Positions 1 through 10,249 are shown, counted from the stretch's first letter. The stretch: 64,000 nt of DNA from Streptomyces sp. BHT-5-2 (GCF_019774615.1 NZ_CP081496.1:1488001-1552000); one strand, 5' to 3'. Notes: generated by a model from the letters alone, not told the origin. Numbers and translations are program-made.

Positions 1-17
1 ACAGCCGTCCGCCGGCG

Positions 18-1148
18 TCAGCCCGACAGACGCACGGGCATGATCAGGTACTTGTAGGCGTCGTCGGCCTCGGCGTCCTTGGCCGGGCGGCCACTGAGCA
101 GCGCGGGCTTGGTCGAGGTCGTGAACGACAGCTGGGCCACCGGGGAGTCGATCGCCGACAGGCCCTCCAGCAGGAAGCCGGGGTTGAAGGCGATCGAGAT
201 GTCGTCGCCGTCCAGATCGGCGTCGACCCTTTCCACAGCCTGTGCATCGTCGCTGGAGCCGGCCTCCAGGATCAGCACGCCCTGCTCGAAGCTCAGCCGC
301 ACCGGAGTGTTGCGCTCGGCGACCAGCGCCACGCGCTTGACGGCCTCGACGAACGGGGCGGTCTCGATCACCGCGACGGAGTTGAACTCGGTCGGGAAGA
401 GCGTCCGGTACTTCGGCAGGTCGCCCTCGAGCAGTCGGGTCGTGGTCCGCCGGCCGGCGCCCTCGAAACCGATCAGGCCCTCGCCCTGGCCGGAGCCGGA
501 CAGCGCCAGAGTGACGGTGTCGCCGCTGCTCAGGGACTTGGCGGTGTCCAGCAGCGTCTTGGCGGGGACCAGGGCGACGGCGGAGGCGTCCGGGCTCTCC
601 GGCTTCCACAGGAACTCGCGGACCGCGAAGCGGTAGCGGTCGGTCGACGCCAGGGTGACGGTGTCACCCTCGATCTCGATCCGCACACCGGTGAGCACCG
701 GGAGCGTGTCGTCACGGCCGGCGGCGATGGCCACCTGGGCGGCGGCCGCGGCGAAGACCTCACCGGAGACGGTGCCGGTGGCGGTGGGCATCGCCGGCAG
801 GGACGGGTACTCCTCCACAGGCAGGGTGTGGAGGGTGAAGCGGGAGGAGCCGCACACCACGGTCACTCGTACACCGTCGGTGGAAATCTCCACCGGGCGG
901 TTGGGGAGGGCCCGGCAGATGTCGGCGAGCAGCCGGCCGGAGACGAGGACGGTGCCCTCTTCCTCCACCTCCGCGTCCACCGAGACCCGGGCCGAGACCT
1001 CGTAGTCGAAGCCGGAGAGGCTCAGTGCGCCGTCGTCGGCCTTCAGCAGGAGGCCCGCGAGGACGGGCACCGGCGGACGGGCCGGGAGGCTCTTGGCCGC
1101 CCAGGCCACTGCCTCCGCGAGTACATCGCGCTCCACCCGGATCTTCAC
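18..1148 (-). CDS. dnaN: DNA polymerase III beta subunit (sliding clamp)
   Basis: Ring-forming processivity clamp that holds the replicative polymerase on DNA. The 376-residue protein has the three repeated clamp folds of the family. Domain 2 contains the TDRYRFAV segment, and the C-terminus ends in MPVRLSG, the typical clamp tail. I chose the GTG at 1146-1148 (product begins VKIRVERDVLAEAV) because the in-frame upstream extension to 1232 is an Arg/Ser-rich stretch inside oriC that does not look like DnaN. It is transcribed away from oriC, on the same strand as dnaA. The family and position next to oriC are certain; the exact start is very likely. Confidence 0.97.
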   Translation of the reverse strand: MKIRVERDVLAEAVAWAAKSLPARPPVPVLAGLLLKADDGALSLSGFDYEVSARVSVDAEVEEEGTVLVSGRLLADICRALPNRPVEISTDGVRVTVVCGSSRFTLHTLPVEEYPSLPAMPTATGTVSGEVFAAAAAQVAIAAGRDDTLPVLTGVRIEIEGDTVTLASTDRYRFAVREFLWKPESPDASAVALVPAKTLLDTAKSLSSGDTVTLALSGSGQGEGLIGFEGAGRRTTTRLLEGDLPKYRTLFPTEFNSVAVIETAPFVEAVKRVALVAERNTPVRLSFEQGVLILEAGSSDDAQAVERVDADLDGDDISIAFNPGFLLEGLSAIDSPVAQLSFTTSTKPALLSGRPAKDAEADDAYKYLIMPVRLSG

Positions 1149-2111
1149 CGGAAACCGCCTCCTGCTGTTGCTGGCTCTCGCCCTGCTGGCTCTTCGTCGT
1201 CGGCTGAGTTGCCGGAGACCAGTCTGACGCACGCCACCGACAGTCGGTGCGGCTCGGGGTCAAGTCGGGCCGACCGGAGCGAAGCGCTCCGGAGCCCGGT
1301 TGTGCACAGGGCCCGATTCCGAACGAATTCCCCGGTAGATATCCGTGGTCGTAGTAGTAGGCCCTGTGGAAACCGTGGACAACTGACTTTGCGCAGGTCA
1401 GCGCCGATTTTTTGTCCACCGCGCCTGTGGGTGGAAGCCGTGGATAAACGGCCTCGACTGTGGACCGGGAGAAGTTCTGCACACCCCATGCACAGGGCGG
1501 AGGCACTTCTCCCCAGTGCCGTCCCCAGGTTTACCCACGTTCCCCACAGCCCAACCCACCACCTTGGTGTGACCGCTTTCACTCGGCGTGGTGAGAGGTG
1601 GTGTCGCGTTGCCGAACAGTGGACAGCGGTGTGGAGAAGCCGGCGATCACTGGGGACAACAGGCTCCAACCTGTGGGTGGCCGGTGGACAAGTCATCGAC
1701 ACGTCTGTGGACGAGTCCGTTGTCCACAGGCTGTGGATTGCGGTTGGCCACAAATCCACACGCGGTTGACCTCGTCCGATGGCCCGTCAGCACACCGGCC
1801 TGTGGATCTCACAGGGATAACTTTCCCCTCCCCAGGTTGTGGACGGAAGATTCTTGCCCAATCTGTGGAGAGAGGCCGTGACCTCGCCGGGAATCGAACA
1901 GAGCCGCCGTCCTCCACAGGTTTGGGACGACGGCGGACGGTGCACACGACCCGCGACCGGCCGCCGCACCGGCCGGGAAAGCCGCTCCGCGAGCCCCGCC
2001 GGCGTGCCGCACAGCGGTTCCGGGAGCGCTCCGCGGCCGAGAACGACGAAGGGCGCCCCGGGAGCGGGTCCCGGGGCGCCCTGATGGCGTGCCGGCCGGC
2101 GGCGGGCCGCC
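1149..2111. other. oriC: Chromosomal replication origin oriC with DnaA-box cluster
   Basis: The 963-bp gap between dnaN and dnaA contains no convincing gene and is packed with DnaA boxes on both strands. TTGTCCACA is perfect at 1720-1728. Near matches are TTGTCCACC (1412-1420, and reverse at 1683-1691), TTGTCCACG (reverse, 1374-1382), TCGTCCACA (reverse, 1706-1714), AAATCCACA (1752-1760), CAATCCACA (reverse, 1732-1740), and others at about 1439-1447, 1458-1466, 1617-1625, 1801-1809 and 1838-1846. I count at least 12 boxes. Position between dnaA and dnaN and the preference for TTGTCCACA-type boxes fit a Streptomyces oriC. Short ORFs here are chance open frames in GC-rich DNA. Confidence 0.96.
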
Positions 2112-3968
2112 TCAGCCGTTCTTGATGCGGTTGGTCAGCTCGGTGACCTGGTTGTAGATGGAGCGCCGCTCGGCCATCAGCGCGCGGATCTTGCGATCGG
2201 CGTGCATCACGGTCGTGTGGTCGCGGCCGCCGAACTGCGCGCCGATCTTCGGCAGCGAGAGGTCGGTGAGCTCCCGGCACAGGTACATCGCGATCTGGCG
2301 GGCCGTCACCAGCACCCGACTGCGCGAGGAGCCGCACAGGTCGTCCACGGTCAGCCCGAAGTAGTCGGCGGTCGAGGCCATGATCGCGGTCGCGGTGATC
2401 TCCGGCGCGGTGTCCTCGCCCCCCGGGATCAGGTCCTTCAGCACGATCTCGGTGAGCCCGAGGTCCACCGGCTGCCGGTTGAGCGACGCGAACGCGGTGA
2501 CCCGGATCAGCGCGCCCTCCAGCTCGCGGATGTTGCGCGAGATCCGGGACGCGATGAACTCCAGCACCTCCGGCGGTGCGTTCAGCTGCTCCTGCACCGC
2601 CTTCTTGCGGAGGATCGCGATCCGGGTCTCCAGCTCCGGCGGCTGGACGTCCGTGATCAGGCCCCACTCGAAGCGGTTGCGCAGCCGGTCCTCCAGGGTG
2701 ACCAGCTGCTTGGGCGGCCGGTCGCTGGAGAGCACGATCTGCTTGTTGGCGTTGTGCAGGGTGTTGAAGGTGTGGAAGAACTCCTCCTGCGTCGACTCCT
2801 TGCTCGCCAGGAACTGGATGTCGTCGACGAGCAGGATGTCCATGTCCCGATAGCGCTTGCGGAACGCGTCCGCCTTGCCGTCGCGGATGGAGTTGATGAA
2901 CTCGTTGGTGAACTCCTCCGAGCTCACGTACCGCACCCGGGTGCCGGGGTAGAGGCTGCGGGCGTAGTGCCCGATCGCGTGCAGCAGGTGGGTCTTGCCC
3001 AGGCCCGACTCCCCGTAGATGAACAGGGGGTTGTACGCCTTGGCCGGCGCCTCGGCGACCGCCACCGCCGCGGCGTGCGCGAAGCGGTTGGAGGCACCGA
3101 TGACGAAGGTGTCGAAGAGGTACTTCGGGTTCAGCCGCGCGGTCGGTTCGCCGGGGCCGGTCGCCGGCGCGGGCTGTGCGGCGAGCGGGCCGGGGGCGCC
3201 GCTGGGCGGTGGCGGCGGCGAACCGGGGCCGCCCGGACGACCGCCGGGACCGGGGGGCGGCAGATCGGGGAGCTCGCGGCGCTGCTGCTCATAAGGGGAG
3301 CGCGGACCGTCCGAGGGGCGCGGCCCGCCGCGGTCGGGGCCCTGCGCCCGGTAGTCGTTCTGGTGCTGCTGGAGGTGCGGGGACGGCGAGGAGCCGTAGG
3401 GCTCGCGCCACTGCTCCGTGGACGTCTCGCGCTCGGGGTAGCCGCCGAGCTGCTGTTGCTGCCAGCCGCCGTACTCCTCGCGCGGGCCGACCGCGTCGGT
3501 GCGGGAGTGCTGCGGCCAGGCGCCGGGCTCGTGCCGCGGCTGCGGGTAGTCGGGGTACGCGGGGCGGACGCTGGGCAGGTCGTCGCCCTGGTGCCCGTAG
3601 CCCTGGCGGGGGTCGTGCCGCCCGTCGTAGCCGTCGTACGCGTCGTGCTGCGGCGGCTGGTGCTGGTGGTGCTGCTGCGGGGCCGCGGGCTCCTCGGAGG
3701 AGTCGTCGACGGTGATCGCGATCCGGATCGGCCGCCCGCACTCATGGCTGAGCGCCTCCCCGATCAACGGCGCGAGCCGGCCTTCGAGCACGCCCTTGGC
3801 GAACTCGTTGGGGACGGCGAGCAGCGCGGTGTCCGCGACCAGTGCCAGGGGCTGGGTGCGCTTGAGCCAGTCCTGGTCCTTGGGCTTGAGGCCGTCGGCC
3901 TCTGCCCGCAAGAGGTGATCGAGTACACGTGGCCACACTGCGGCAAGATCGGCAGGTACATCAGCCAC
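2112..3968 (-). CDS. dnaA: Chromosomal replication initiator protein DnaA
   Basis: Initiator ATPase that binds the boxes in the adjacent oriC and opens the duplex. The 618 residues divide into domain I (about 1-88, helicase-loading and self-association), a very long low-complexity Pro/Gln/Gly/Tyr-rich domain II (about 90-280), the AAA+ domain III with Walker A GESGLGKT near residue 317 and Walker B LLVDDIQF near 378, and domain IV with the DNA-binding signature [11 protein letters not shown] near 580. The long domain II is typical of Streptomyces DnaA and explains the length compared with about 470 residues in E. coli. A perfect DnaA box lies about 105 bp upstream of the start, suggesting autoregulation. 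Confidence 0.98.
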   Translation of the reverse strand: MADVPADLAAVWPRVLDHLLRAEADGLKPKDQDWLKRTQPLALVADTALLAVPNEFAKGVLEGRLAPLIGEALSHECGRPIRIAITVDDSSEEPAAPQQHHQHQPPQHDAYDGYDGRHDPRQGYGHQGDDLPSVRPAYPDYPQPRHEPGAWPQHSRTDAVGPREEYGGWQQQQLGGYPERETSTEQWREPYGSSPSPHLQQHQNDYRAQGPDRGGPRPSDGPRSPYEQQRRELPDLPPPGPGGRPGGPGSPPPPPSGAPGPLAAQPAPATGPGEPTARLNPKYLFDTFVIGASNRFAHAAAVAVAEAPAKAYNPLFIYGESGLGKTHLLHAIGHYARSLYPGTRVRYVSSEEFTNEFINSIRDGKADAFRKRYRDMDILLVDDIQFLASKESTQEEFFHTFNTLHNANKQIVLSSDRPPKQLVTLEDRLRNRFEWGLITDVQPPELETRIAILRKKAVQEQLNAPPEVLEFIASRISRNIRELEGALIRVTAFASLNRQPVDLGLTEIVLKDLIPGGEDTAPEITATAIMASTADYFGLTVDDLCGSSRSRVLVTARQIAMYLCRELTDLSLPKIGAQFGGRDHTTVMHADRKIRALMAERRSIYNQVTELTNRIKNG

Positions 3969-4343
3969 AGGGCACGCTCTCTCACAGTCCCACGAATGTG
4001 TGATTCTCGGGACGGGCGGGAAGGAATTGAAGTTCAGCCACGGTAGTCAGGGCGGGCCTGGGGATTCAAGTTGTTGTCCACAGGCTGTGCATAGTGTGTC
4101 CTGGCAAGGGCTCTCCGCACCGTTCGGGAGCTGGTTTGACCGGATGGCGTAGCCCCGCGTACCGTGACCAGGTCGAGTTGTCGATGGCTGCTGCCGCCTG
4201 CCTCCGATGGGCAAAGATCGCGCTCTCGTGATCGTGTAGCGGTGCACTCGGGCGTGGCGAGCTACTCGTGGGCGCACGGTGACAGCCAGTCGACGCCCCA
4301 CACATCTGTCTTTCCGAGACAGCAAGATTTCTGGAGTCCCCGA
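3969..4343. promoter_or_regulatory. dnaA / rpmH divergent promoter region with DnaA box
   Basis: A 375-bp intergenic region between two divergently transcribed genes. It contains a perfect DnaA box, TTGTCCACA, at 4074-4082, followed by a CTGTGCATA half-match, consistent with DnaA repression of its own promoter. No gene is credible here. I did not assign individual -10/-35 elements. Confidence 0.7.
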
Positions 4344-4481
4344 GTGAGCAAGCGCACCTTCCAGCCGAACAACCGCCGCCGCGCGAAGACCCACGGTTTC
4401 CGTCTGCGCATGCGGACCCGTGCCGGCCGCGCGATCCTCGCGTCGCGCCGCAGCAAGGGTCGCGCCCGCCTGTCGGCCTGA
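4344..4481 (+). CDS. rpmH: 50S ribosomal protein L34
   Basis: Small basic large-subunit ribosomal protein of 45 residues beginning [18 protein letters not shown], the diagnostic L34 signature, and ending GRARLSA. Start is GTG at 4344. It heads the plus-strand cluster rpmH-rnpA-yidD-yidC-jag, divergent from dnaA, the order conserved in most bacteria. The gene is small but unambiguous. Confidence 0.98.
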   Translation: MSKRTFQPNNRRRAKTHGFRLRMRTRAGRAILASRRSKGRARLSA

Positions 4482-4505
4482 GCAGCCCGACCCTAGGTCC
4501 ATGAC

Positions 4506-4964
4506 GTGCTGCCTACCGCAAATCGGCTGAGGCGGCGCGAGGACTTCGCGACCGCGGTACGCCGGGGACGCAGGGCCGGTCGCCCGCTCCTTGTCGTGCA
4601 TTGTCGTAGCGGTGCAACGGACCCGCACGCAGCGGGGGAAAGTGTTCCCCCGGCGCGTGCGGGTTTCGTCGTGAGCAAGGCCGTTGGCGCCGCGGTCGTC
4701 CGCAACAAGGTCAAGCGGAGACTCCGCCATCTCGTGCGCGATCGGCTGGACCGGCTGCCCGCCGGTAGCCTGGTTGTCGTACGGGCCCTGCCCGGCGCGG
4801 GCACGGCGGAGTACGACCAGCTGGCCCGCGACCTGGACGCCGCCTTGGCGCGGCTGCTGGGAGGGGCGCCGAAAGGCTGCAATCCCACCGGGGCGGTGAC
4901 CGACGGCGGGTGTGCCGCCGGCCCCGGGAAACCCGGACGGGACCCGGGAGGGAGCGCACAGTGA
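4506..4964 (+). CDS. rnpA: Ribonuclease P protein component
   Basis: Protein cofactor of RNase P, which matures tRNA 5' ends. The 152-residue product starts from GTG ([14 protein letters not shown]) and has the family core with the basic RNR-like helix, here [17 protein letters not shown], around residues 61-77. It carries a short insertion after LLVVHCRSG and a Gly-rich C-terminal tail, both common in actinobacterial RnpA. Its TGA overlaps the GTG start of yidD by four bases (GTGA), so the two are probably translationally coupled. Confidence 0.97.
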   Translation: MLPTANRLRRREDFATAVRRGRRAGRPLLVVHCRSGATDPHAAGESVPPARAGFVVSKAVGAAVVRNKVKRRLRHLVRDRLDRLPAGSLVVVRALPGAGTAEYDQLARDLDAALARLLGGAPKGCNPTGAVTDGGCAAGPGKPGRDPGGSAQ

Positions 4965-5278
4965 AGTACCCGCTGCTGCTTTTGATCAAGATCTATCAGT
5001 GGACCATCAGCCCCTTGCTGGGCCCGGTCTGCAAGTACTACCCGTCGTGTTCGCACTATGGCTACACGGCCATCGACCGGCACGGCGCGGTGAAGGGGAC
5101 TGCGCTTACCGCCTGGCGCATCCTGCGGTGCAATCCGTGGTCGCTCGGTGGCGTCGACCACGTCCCTCCCCGGAAGCGTCCGGTTTGGCATCAGCGGCTG
5201 AGGAGCCGCCTGGGCGGGCCCACCGTCCCTGAGCCTGTCGCCCAGCCCGAGACTCAGCCCAACGCCCAAGGAGCCTGA
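4961..5278 (+). CDS. yidD: Membrane protein insertion efficiency factor YidD
   Basis: Small (105 aa) membrane-associated factor that aids YidC-dependent insertion. Family hallmarks are visible: an N-terminal hydrophobic or amphipathic helix ([19 protein letters not shown]), the [11 protein letters not shown] cysteine motif, and the [14 protein letters not shown] segment. I chose the GTG at 4961, which overlaps the rnpA stop, over the in-frame upstream starts inside rnpA. The last 30 residues are Pro/Gln-rich and probably disordered. yidC follows after three bases. Confidence 0.96.
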   Translation: MKYPLLLLIKIYQWTISPLLGPVCKYYPSCSHYGYTAIDRHGAVKGTALTAWRILRCNPWSLGGVDHVPPRKRPVWHQRLRSRLGGPTVPEPVAQPETQPNAQGA

Positions 5279-5281
5279 TTC

Positions 5282-6403
5282 GTGGACACGATCCTCAGTC
5301 CCCTTTATTACGCAGTGTCCTGGATCATCGTCCAGTTCCACTCGTTCTTCAGCCTGATCTTCGATCCGAACAGTGGCGCGGCGTGGGGCCTGGCCGTCGT
5401 CTCGCTGGTGGTGCTGATCCGCATCTGCCTGATCCCGCTCTTCGTGAAGCAGATCAAGGCGACGCGGAACATGCAGGCGCTCCAGCCGAAGATGAAGGCG
5501 ATCCAGGAGCGCTACAAGAGCGACAAGCAGCGCCAGTCCGAAGAGATGATGAAGCTCTACAAGGAGTCGGGCACCAACCCGCTCTCGAGCTGTCTCCCGA
5601 TCCTGGCGCAGTCCCCGTTCTTCATCTCCCTGTACCAGGTCCTCAGCCACATCGCGCAGAACAAGACCGTCGGCTTCATCGACTCGACGCTGCTGGCGAG
5701 CGCGCAGAAGGCGCACATCTTCGGTGCGCCGCTCGCGGCGAAGTTCATGGACACCCCGGCGAAGATCCAGAGCCTGGGTGCCTCGGTGACCGACGTCCGC
5801 GTCGTCACGGTCATCATGATCGTCCTGATGTCGGCGTCGCAGTTCTACACCCAGCGCCAGCTGATGACGAAGAACGTCGACCTGACGGTGAAGACGCCGT
5901 TCATGCAGCAGCAGAAGATGCTGATGTACGTCTTCCCGGTGATGTTCGCCGTCTTCGGCATCAACTTCCCCGTCGGTGTCCTCGTGTACTGGCTGACCAC
6001 CAACGTGTGGACCATGGGCCAGCAGATGTACGTGATCCGCCGCAACCCGACCCCGGGCAGCAAGGCGTTCACCGAGCGTCAGGAGCGGCTGCGCGCCCAG
6101 GGCAAGATCGTCGAAAGCCCCGCCGAGATCGCGGCGAAGAAGGCCGCCGAAGAGGCGCGCCAGAACCGCCAGCAGCCCAAGCGGCAGACGAAGGCCAAGC
6201 GCCAGGGCGGCACCCCCGCACCGGCCGGGGCCGCGCAGAACCGCACGCGGGCGAGCTCCTCGGCGTCGCAGAGCACCGACGAGCAGGATGCCCAGGGCAA
6301 GGGTGGTACGCCCGCCAAGGACGACGCCGCCTCCGGATCCCGTAACACCAAGTCCGGGCAGCGCAAGGGCCAGCAGCGCCCCAAGCACCCGTCCAAGAAG
6401 TAA
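5282..6403 (+). CDS. yidC: Membrane protein insertase YidC
   Basis: Sec-associated and Sec-independent insertase of the YidC/Oxa1/Alb3 family (373 aa, GTG start). The conserved insertase core spans about residues 30-260 with several membrane segments (for example [33 protein letters not shown] and [19 protein letters not shown]) and the cytoplasmic coiled region with [12 protein letters not shown]. The roughly 110-residue C-terminal tail is Lys/Arg/Gln-rich and low-complexity, as in other actinobacterial YidC, and may contact ribosomes. It sits between yidD and jag in the usual operon. Confidence 0.97.
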   Translation: MDTILSPLYYAVSWIIVQFHSFFSLIFDPNSGAAWGLAVVSLVVLIRICLIPLFVKQIKATRNMQALQPKMKAIQERYKSDKQRQSEEMMKLYKESGTNPLSSCLPILAQSPFFISLYQVLSHIAQNKTVGFIDSTLLASAQKAHIFGAPLAAKFMDTPAKIQSLGASVTDVRVVTVIMIVLMSASQFYTQRQLMTKNVDLTVKTPFMQQQKMLMYVFPVMFAVFGINFPVGVLVYWLTTNVWTMGQQMYVIRRNPTPGSKAFTERQERLRAQGKIVESPAEIAAKKAAEEARQNRQQPKRQTKAKRQGGTPAPAGAAQNRTRASSSASQSTDEQDAQGKGGTPAKDDAASGSRNTKSGQRKGQQRPKHPSKK

Positions 6404-6417
6404 GAAGGAGTCCTTAC

Positions 6418-6924
6418 GTGACGGACACGACCCCTGGCACCAAGGGCGCCGACACCCTGACCCGCCTGGAGCAGGAAGGCGAGATCGCGGCCGACTACCT
6501 CGAAGGTCTGCTGGACATCGCGGACCTCGACGGTGACATCGACATGGACGTCGAGGCGGACCGCGCCTCGGTGTCGATCATCGGTGATTCGACCAGCCGT
6601 GATCTGCAGAAGCTGGTCGGCCGGGACGGCGAGGTGCTGGAGGCGCTCCAGGAGCTGACGCGGCTGGCAGTGCACCGTGAGACCGGCGACCGCAGCCGTC
6701 TGATGCTGGACATCGCCGGCTTCCGGGCGCGTAAGCGCGAGGAGCTCGCCAAGGTCGGTGCGAGCGCGGCGGAGGAAGCCAAGAGCACCGGTCAGCCGGT
6801 GAAGCTCGACCCGATGACGCCGTTCGAGCGCAAGGTCGTGCACGACGCGGTGGCCGAGGCCGGGCTCCGGAGCGAGTCCGAGGGCGAGGAGCCGCAGCGT
6901 CGCGTGGTGGTCCTCCCGGCCTGA
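6418..6924 (+). CDS. jag: Jag/KhpB-family single-stranded nucleic-acid-binding protein
   Basis: Predicted RNA-binding protein (168 aa) with a KH-like domain at about residues 45-105 (DLQKLVGRDGEVLEALQELT contains the GxxG-type loop) and an R3H domain at about 108-165 (RKREELAK and MTPFERKVVHDAV). The N-terminal Jag_N domain of Firmicutes proteins is absent, as is usual in actinobacteria. GTG start at 6418 is preceded by the strong ribosome-binding site AGAAGGAG. It is the last gene of the rpmH-yidC operon; a terminator follows. Confidence 0.95.
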   Translation: MTDTTPGTKGADTLTRLEQEGEIAADYLEGLLDIADLDGDIDMDVEADRASVSIIGDSTSRDLQKLVGRDGEVLEALQELTRLAVHRETGDRSRLMLDIAGFRARKREELAKVGASAAEEAKSTGQPVKLDPMTPFERKVVHDAVAEAGLRSESEGEEPQRRVVVLPA

Positions 6925-6944
6925 CGCCTCGCGCTCAGTCTTTC

Positions 6945-6976
6945 TTTGGCCCCGTCTGCTCGCAGGCGGGGCCAAA
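6945..6976 (+). terminator. Rho-independent-type hairpin after jag
   Basis: Perfect 10-bp inverted repeat TTTGGCCCCG / CGGGGCCAAA around a 12-nt loop, followed by AAACTTG. It lies 21 bp after the jag stop and probably ends the rpmH-jag transcript. Confidence 0.75.
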
Positions 6977-7057
6977 ACTTGTCAGCCTTCTGTGTTATCC
7001 CCGGTCGTAGCGCCGGGTTCCCGGCAGGAAAAGCAGTCCAGAGGAAGGGCGGTTCCC

Positions 7058-7783
7058 GTGACGGAGGCATCAGCGGAGCTCCCTCCCGCGCCGAAAGTGG
7101 CGCAGGAGGTTTTCGGCGAGCGCTTTGCGGAGGCCGTGCGGTACGGCGAACTGCTCGCCGACGCGGGCGTGAAGCGCGGGCTCATCGGGCCGCGCGAGGT
7201 GCCGCGGCTGTGGGAGCGGCACCTGCTGAACTGCGCGGTGCTCTCCGAGGTCGTCCCAGAGGGCGTCTCGGTGTGCGACGTGGGGTCGGGCGCCGGGCTG
7301 CCCGGCATTCCGCTGGCGCTGGTGCGTCCTGATCTCAAGATCACGCTACTGGAACCGCTGTTGCGGCGGACGAACTTCCTCCAGGAGGTCGTCGAACTGC
7401 TCGGGCTGGATCATGTCACGGTCGTGCGGGGGCGCGCGGAAGAGGTCATGGGCAAACTTCCGCAGGTGCATGTGGTGACCGCGCGGGCCGTCGCGCCGCT
7501 CGACCGGCTGGCCGGCTGGGGGGTTCCGCTGCTGCGCCCCTACGGAGAGATGCTGGCGCTCAAGGGCGACACCGCGGAGGAGGAACTCAAGGCGGCCCGT
7601 GCCGCGCTGAGCAAGCTCGGCGTGGTGGACACGTCGGTCCTGCATGTCGGAGAGGGCGTAGTGGATCCGTTGTCGACCGTGGTGCGGGTCGAGGTCGGTG
7701 AGAGCCCTGGTGGGGTGCGATTTGCCGCGAAGCGGGCGAAGGCGGCGCGCAGCAGCCGGCCGTCGAGGGGGCGCCGACGCTGA
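7058..7783 (+). CDS. rsmG: 16S rRNA (guanine-527-N7)-methyltransferase RsmG (GidB)
   Basis: SAM-dependent methyltransferase that modifies G527 of 16S rRNA; its loss gives low-level streptomycin resistance in Streptomyces (family knowledge). The 241-residue protein has SAM motif I as VCDVGSGAGLPGIPLAL, the motif LLEPLLRRTNFLQEVV and the catalytic-region VVTARAVAPLDRL. I chose GTG 7058 because GAGGAAGGG lies nine bases upstream; the frame remains open to 6992. The basic C-terminal tail is variable. It lies immediately upstream of parAB, as in most actinobacteria. Confidence 0.96.
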   Translation: MTEASAELPPAPKVAQEVFGERFAEAVRYGELLADAGVKRGLIGPREVPRLWERHLLNCAVLSEVVPEGVSVCDVGSGAGLPGIPLALVRPDLKITLLEPLLRRTNFLQEVVELLGLDHVTVVRGRAEEVMGKLPQVHVVTARAVAPLDRLAGWGVPLLRPYGEMLALKGDTAEEELKAARAALSKLGVVDTSVLHVGEGVVDPLSTVVRVEVGESPGGVRFAAKRAKAARSSRPSRGRRR

Positions 7784-8087
7784 GGCGCTCTGCGGGAGAA
7801 ATCCGACTCATTTCTCTATAGCGGGCAAAAGAGTCCGCTGAAGAGCGGATAGGGCGAATTCCGCAGGCGCTACAAAAAGCTACAAGACGGAGTGTCGCGT
7901 CTTAATCGGACGCGGCGCTGGCATCGTGTTTCACGTGAAACGTCGTTCTCTGCTGCAAGGGATCATCAGCCGCGGTCGTGCGGCTGCCGAGCCGCACGAC
8001 AGGAAACCCACACGGGTCACGAAAGTATCCACAGATGCGGGTTCATCCACAGGAGAACGGACCTCACTGGTTCGCGATACCGAAAGC
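7784..8087 (+). promoter_or_regulatory. parAB leader with DnaA-box-like sites
   Basis: 304 bp between rsmG and the chosen parA start, presumed to contain the parAB promoters. It contains one parS site (7928-7941) and two DnaA-box-like sequences, GTATCCACA (8025-8033) and TCATCCACA (8043-8051), just before the parA start. The frame is open back to a GTG at 7926, but that start falls on parS itself and the upstream residues look non-coding. Confidence 0.5.
7928..7941. other. parS: parS centromere site
   Basis: Perfect 14-bp palindrome GTTTCACGTGAAAC, the Streptomyces ParB-binding site, in the parAB leader. It is the leftmost of 21 copies in this window. Confidence 0.95.
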
Positions 8088-9158
8088 ATGGCAGGCTCTC
8101 ACCATTGTGAGCCTGATGTCGAGGAGAGTGAATCCTTGCGGTCCGACGCCAACATCGCGGGACCGATGACCGATCCGGTCCCCGGTCCCCGCAACGAGTC
8201 GTTCGGGGACGACGTTTCACGTGAAACGCCGCCCCTGATGGACAACACACCGGTAGGTCGCGCGGCGCAGCTGGCGGTAGGCGCGATGGGCCGCGCAGGT
8301 GAGGGGCTGCCCCGTCCTGAAGAGACCCGGGTCATCGTGGTCGCCAATCAGAAGGGCGGGGTCGGCAAGACCACCACCACCGTGAACCTTGCGGCTTCGC
8401 TGGCCCTGCACGGAGCCCGGGTGCTGGTGATCGACCTCGACCCGCAGGGCAATGCGTCGACGGCCCTGGGGATCGACCATCACGCCGAAGTGCCGTCCAT
8501 CTATGACGTGCTGGTCGAGAGCAAGCCACTCTCCGACGTCGTGCAGCCGGTGGTCGAGGTGGAAGGGCTCTTCTGTGCCCCCGCCACCATCGACCTGGCC
8601 GGTGCCGAGATCGAGCTGGTCTCACTGGTGGCACGCGAAAGCCGGTTGGACCGCGCCATCCAGGCGTATGAACAGCCGCTGGACTACATCCTCATCGACT
8701 GTCCGCCCTCACTCGGCCTGCTGACCGTCAACGCGTTGGTCGCCGGTGCCGAGGTGCTGATCCCGATCCAGTGCGAGTACTACGCGCTGGAGGGTCTGGG
8801 GCAGTTGCTGCGGAACGTCGAGCTGGTACGCGGCCATCTCAACCCCAAGCTCCATGTCTCGACGATCCTGCTCACCATGTACGACGGACGTACCCGTCTC
8901 GCCTCGCAGGTCGCCGATGAGGTGCGCAGCCACTTCGGCAAGGAAGTGCTCCGGACGAGCATCCCCCGCTCGGTACGCATCTCGGAAGCACCCAGCTATG
9001 GCCAGACGGTGCTCACCTATGACCCGGGCTCCAGTGGCGCGCTCTCGTATCTCGAAGCGGCCAGAGAGATTGCGCTGCGGGGGGTTCCGCAGACCGGGGA
9101 GCAGGGCCTGAGTGTGAACTACCAAGCACAGCACAGCATCTCGGAGGGGACTCAGTGA
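8088..9158 (+). CDS. parA: Chromosome-partitioning ATPase ParA
   Basis: Walker-type ATPase that positions ParB-parS complexes during sporulation-associated segregation in Streptomyces. The product has the deviant Walker [13 protein letters not shown], Walker [19 protein letters not shown] and the ParA signature LDPQGNAST. The start is uncertain: I take ATG 8088 (MAGSHHCEP..., 356 aa). Later Met codons (MTDPVPG, MDNTPVG) are possible and the P-loop begins only near residue 85, so a long N-terminal extension is present in any case. A parS site lies inside the extension and is read as SRET. It overlaps parB by four bases. Confidence 0.95.
   Translation: MAGSHHCEPDVEESESLRSDANIAGPMTDPVPGPRNESFGDDVSRETPPLMDNTPVGRAAQLAVGAMGRAGEGLPRPEETRVIVVANQKGGVGKTTTTVNLAASLALHGARVLVIDLDPQGNASTALGIDHHAEVPSIYDVLVESKPLSDVVQPVVEVEGLFCAPATIDLAGAEIELVSLVARESRLDRAIQAYEQPLDYILIDCPPSLGLLTVNALVAGAEVLIPIQCEYYALEGLGQLLRNVELVRGHLNPKLHVSTILLTMYDGRTRLASQVADEVRSHFGKEVLRTSIPRSVRISEAPSYGQTVLTYDPGSSGALSYLEAAREIALRGVPQTGEQGLSVNYQAQHSISEGTQ
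8214..8227. other. parS: parS site inside parA
   Basis: Perfect GTTTCACGTGAAAC within the N-terminal extension of parA, translated as part of VSRET. Confidence 0.93.
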
Positions 9159-10249
9159 GTGAACGACGTAGAGGGCTGGGCCGCGGGCTCGGTGCGCTGA
9201 TCCCCGCGGCACCGCAGGGCACGGATCCGTCCGCGCCGGCTGTGGGAAGGGGGACGACGTCGCCGTCGTCCGTACCGGTTCTGGCTCCGGACCGAGGAGT
9301 GGCGGCCGCCAAGGTGGCTTCGCTGCCGACGCCCAATGTTTCACGTGAAACACCGGGCGAGGCGGAGAGCACCGGTGGAGTCCCGGCGGAGGTGGCCGGT
9401 GCCCACTTCGCCGAGGTTCCGCTGGACGCGGTCAGGCCGAACCCGCGGCAGCCGCGAGAGGTCTTCGACGAGGACGCTCTCGCCGAGCTTGTCACCTCTA
9501 TCAAGGAGGTGGGTCTGCTGCAGCCGGTGGTGCTCCGCCAGACGGCGCCGGAGCGCTATGAGCTCATCATGGGTGAGCGGCGCTGGCGGGCCTGTCGTGA
9601 AGCCGGCCTGGAGAAGATTCCCGCGATTGTGCGGGCCACGGAAGACGAGCGACTACTGCTCGACGCGCTCCTGGAGAATCTCCATCGGGCGCAGCTGAAC
9701 CCGCTGGAAGAGGCCGCTGCCTACGATCAGTTGCTGCAGGACTTCAAGTGCACGCACGACGAGCTGGCCGATCGGATCGGACGTTCGCGTCCCCAGGTCA
9801 CCAACACGCTGCGGCTGCTGAAGCTCTCACCGTCCGTGCAGAAGCGTGTCGCGGCGGGGGTGCTCTCCGCCGGGCACGCCCGGGCGCTGCTCTCCGTGGA
9901 AGACCATGAGGAGCAGGACAACCTGGCGCGCCGGATCGTCGCGGAGGGGCTGTCGGTCCGTTCGGTCGAAGAGATCGTGACGCTCATGGGGGGCGACCTC
10001 AAGAGTGCCGGCGCGGCGAAGAAGCCCCGGGCGGGCGCGCGGATCTCCCCCGCGCTCACCGGTCTCGCCTCCCGGCTGTCCGACCGTTTCGAAACCCGGG
10101 TGAAGGTCGATCTTGGCCAGAAGAAGGGAAAGATCGTCGTCGAGTTCGCCTCGATGGAAGACCTGGAGCGCATTCTGGGAACCCTGGCTCCGGGTGAGGG
10201 CCCCGTCCTGGGAAACACGCCGGACGAGGAGAGCGGCGAAGAAGAGTGA
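9155..10249 (+). CDS. parB: Chromosome-partitioning protein ParB
   Basis: CTP-dependent sliding clamp that loads at parS and spreads (family knowledge). The 364-residue protein starts at GTG 9155, overlapping parA. It has the N-terminal [13 protein letters not shown] motif, the ParB/Srx nuclease-like domain with [11 protein letters not shown] and the CTP-binding GERRWRA motif, the central HTH domain ([25 protein letters not shown]), and a C-terminal dimerisation domain. A parS site (9338-9351) lies in the low-complexity linker between the N-terminal ParA-interacting peptide and the ParB domain. A strong terminator follows. Confidence 0.97.
   Translation: MSERRRGLGRGLGALIPAAPQGTDPSAPAVGRGTTSPSSVPVLAPDRGVAAAKVASLPTPNVSRETPGEAESTGGVPAEVAGAHFAEVPLDAVRPNPRQPREVFDEDALAELVTSIKEVGLLQPVVLRQTAPERYELIMGERRWRACREAGLEKIPAIVRATEDERLLLDALLENLHRAQLNPLEEAAAYDQLLQDFKCTHDELADRIGRSRPQVTNTLRLLKLSPSVQKRVAAGVLSAGHARALLSVEDHEEQDNLARRIVAEGLSVRSVEEIVTLMGGDLKSAGAAKKPRAGARISPALTGLASRLSDRFETRVKVDLGQKKGKIVVEFASMEDLERILGTLAPGEGPVLGNTPDEESGEEE
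9338..9351. other. parS: parS site inside parB
   Basis: Perfect GTTTCACGTGAAAC within the parB coding sequence, translated as NVSRETP in the disordered linker. Confidence 0.93.

Noticed and set aside
1880..1935. tRNA T-loop-like sequence (reverse GTTCGATTCC) in oriC
   Set aside because: The flanking bases do not form a five-pair T stem or an acceptor stem, and no anticodon arm is found.
2202..4046. 614-codon open frame opposite dnaA
   Set aside because: Antisense shadow created by GC-rich third codon positions of dnaA; its composition is not protein-like.
4493..6388. 631-codon open frame opposite rnpA-yidC
   Set aside because: Antisense to four well-established genes, with Leu/Arg-rich low-quality sequence.
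7926..8087. Upstream start for parA at a GTG overlapping parS
   Set aside because: The encoded residues (FHVKRR...) are just the translation of parS and DnaA-box-like sequence, and no ribosome-binding site is present.
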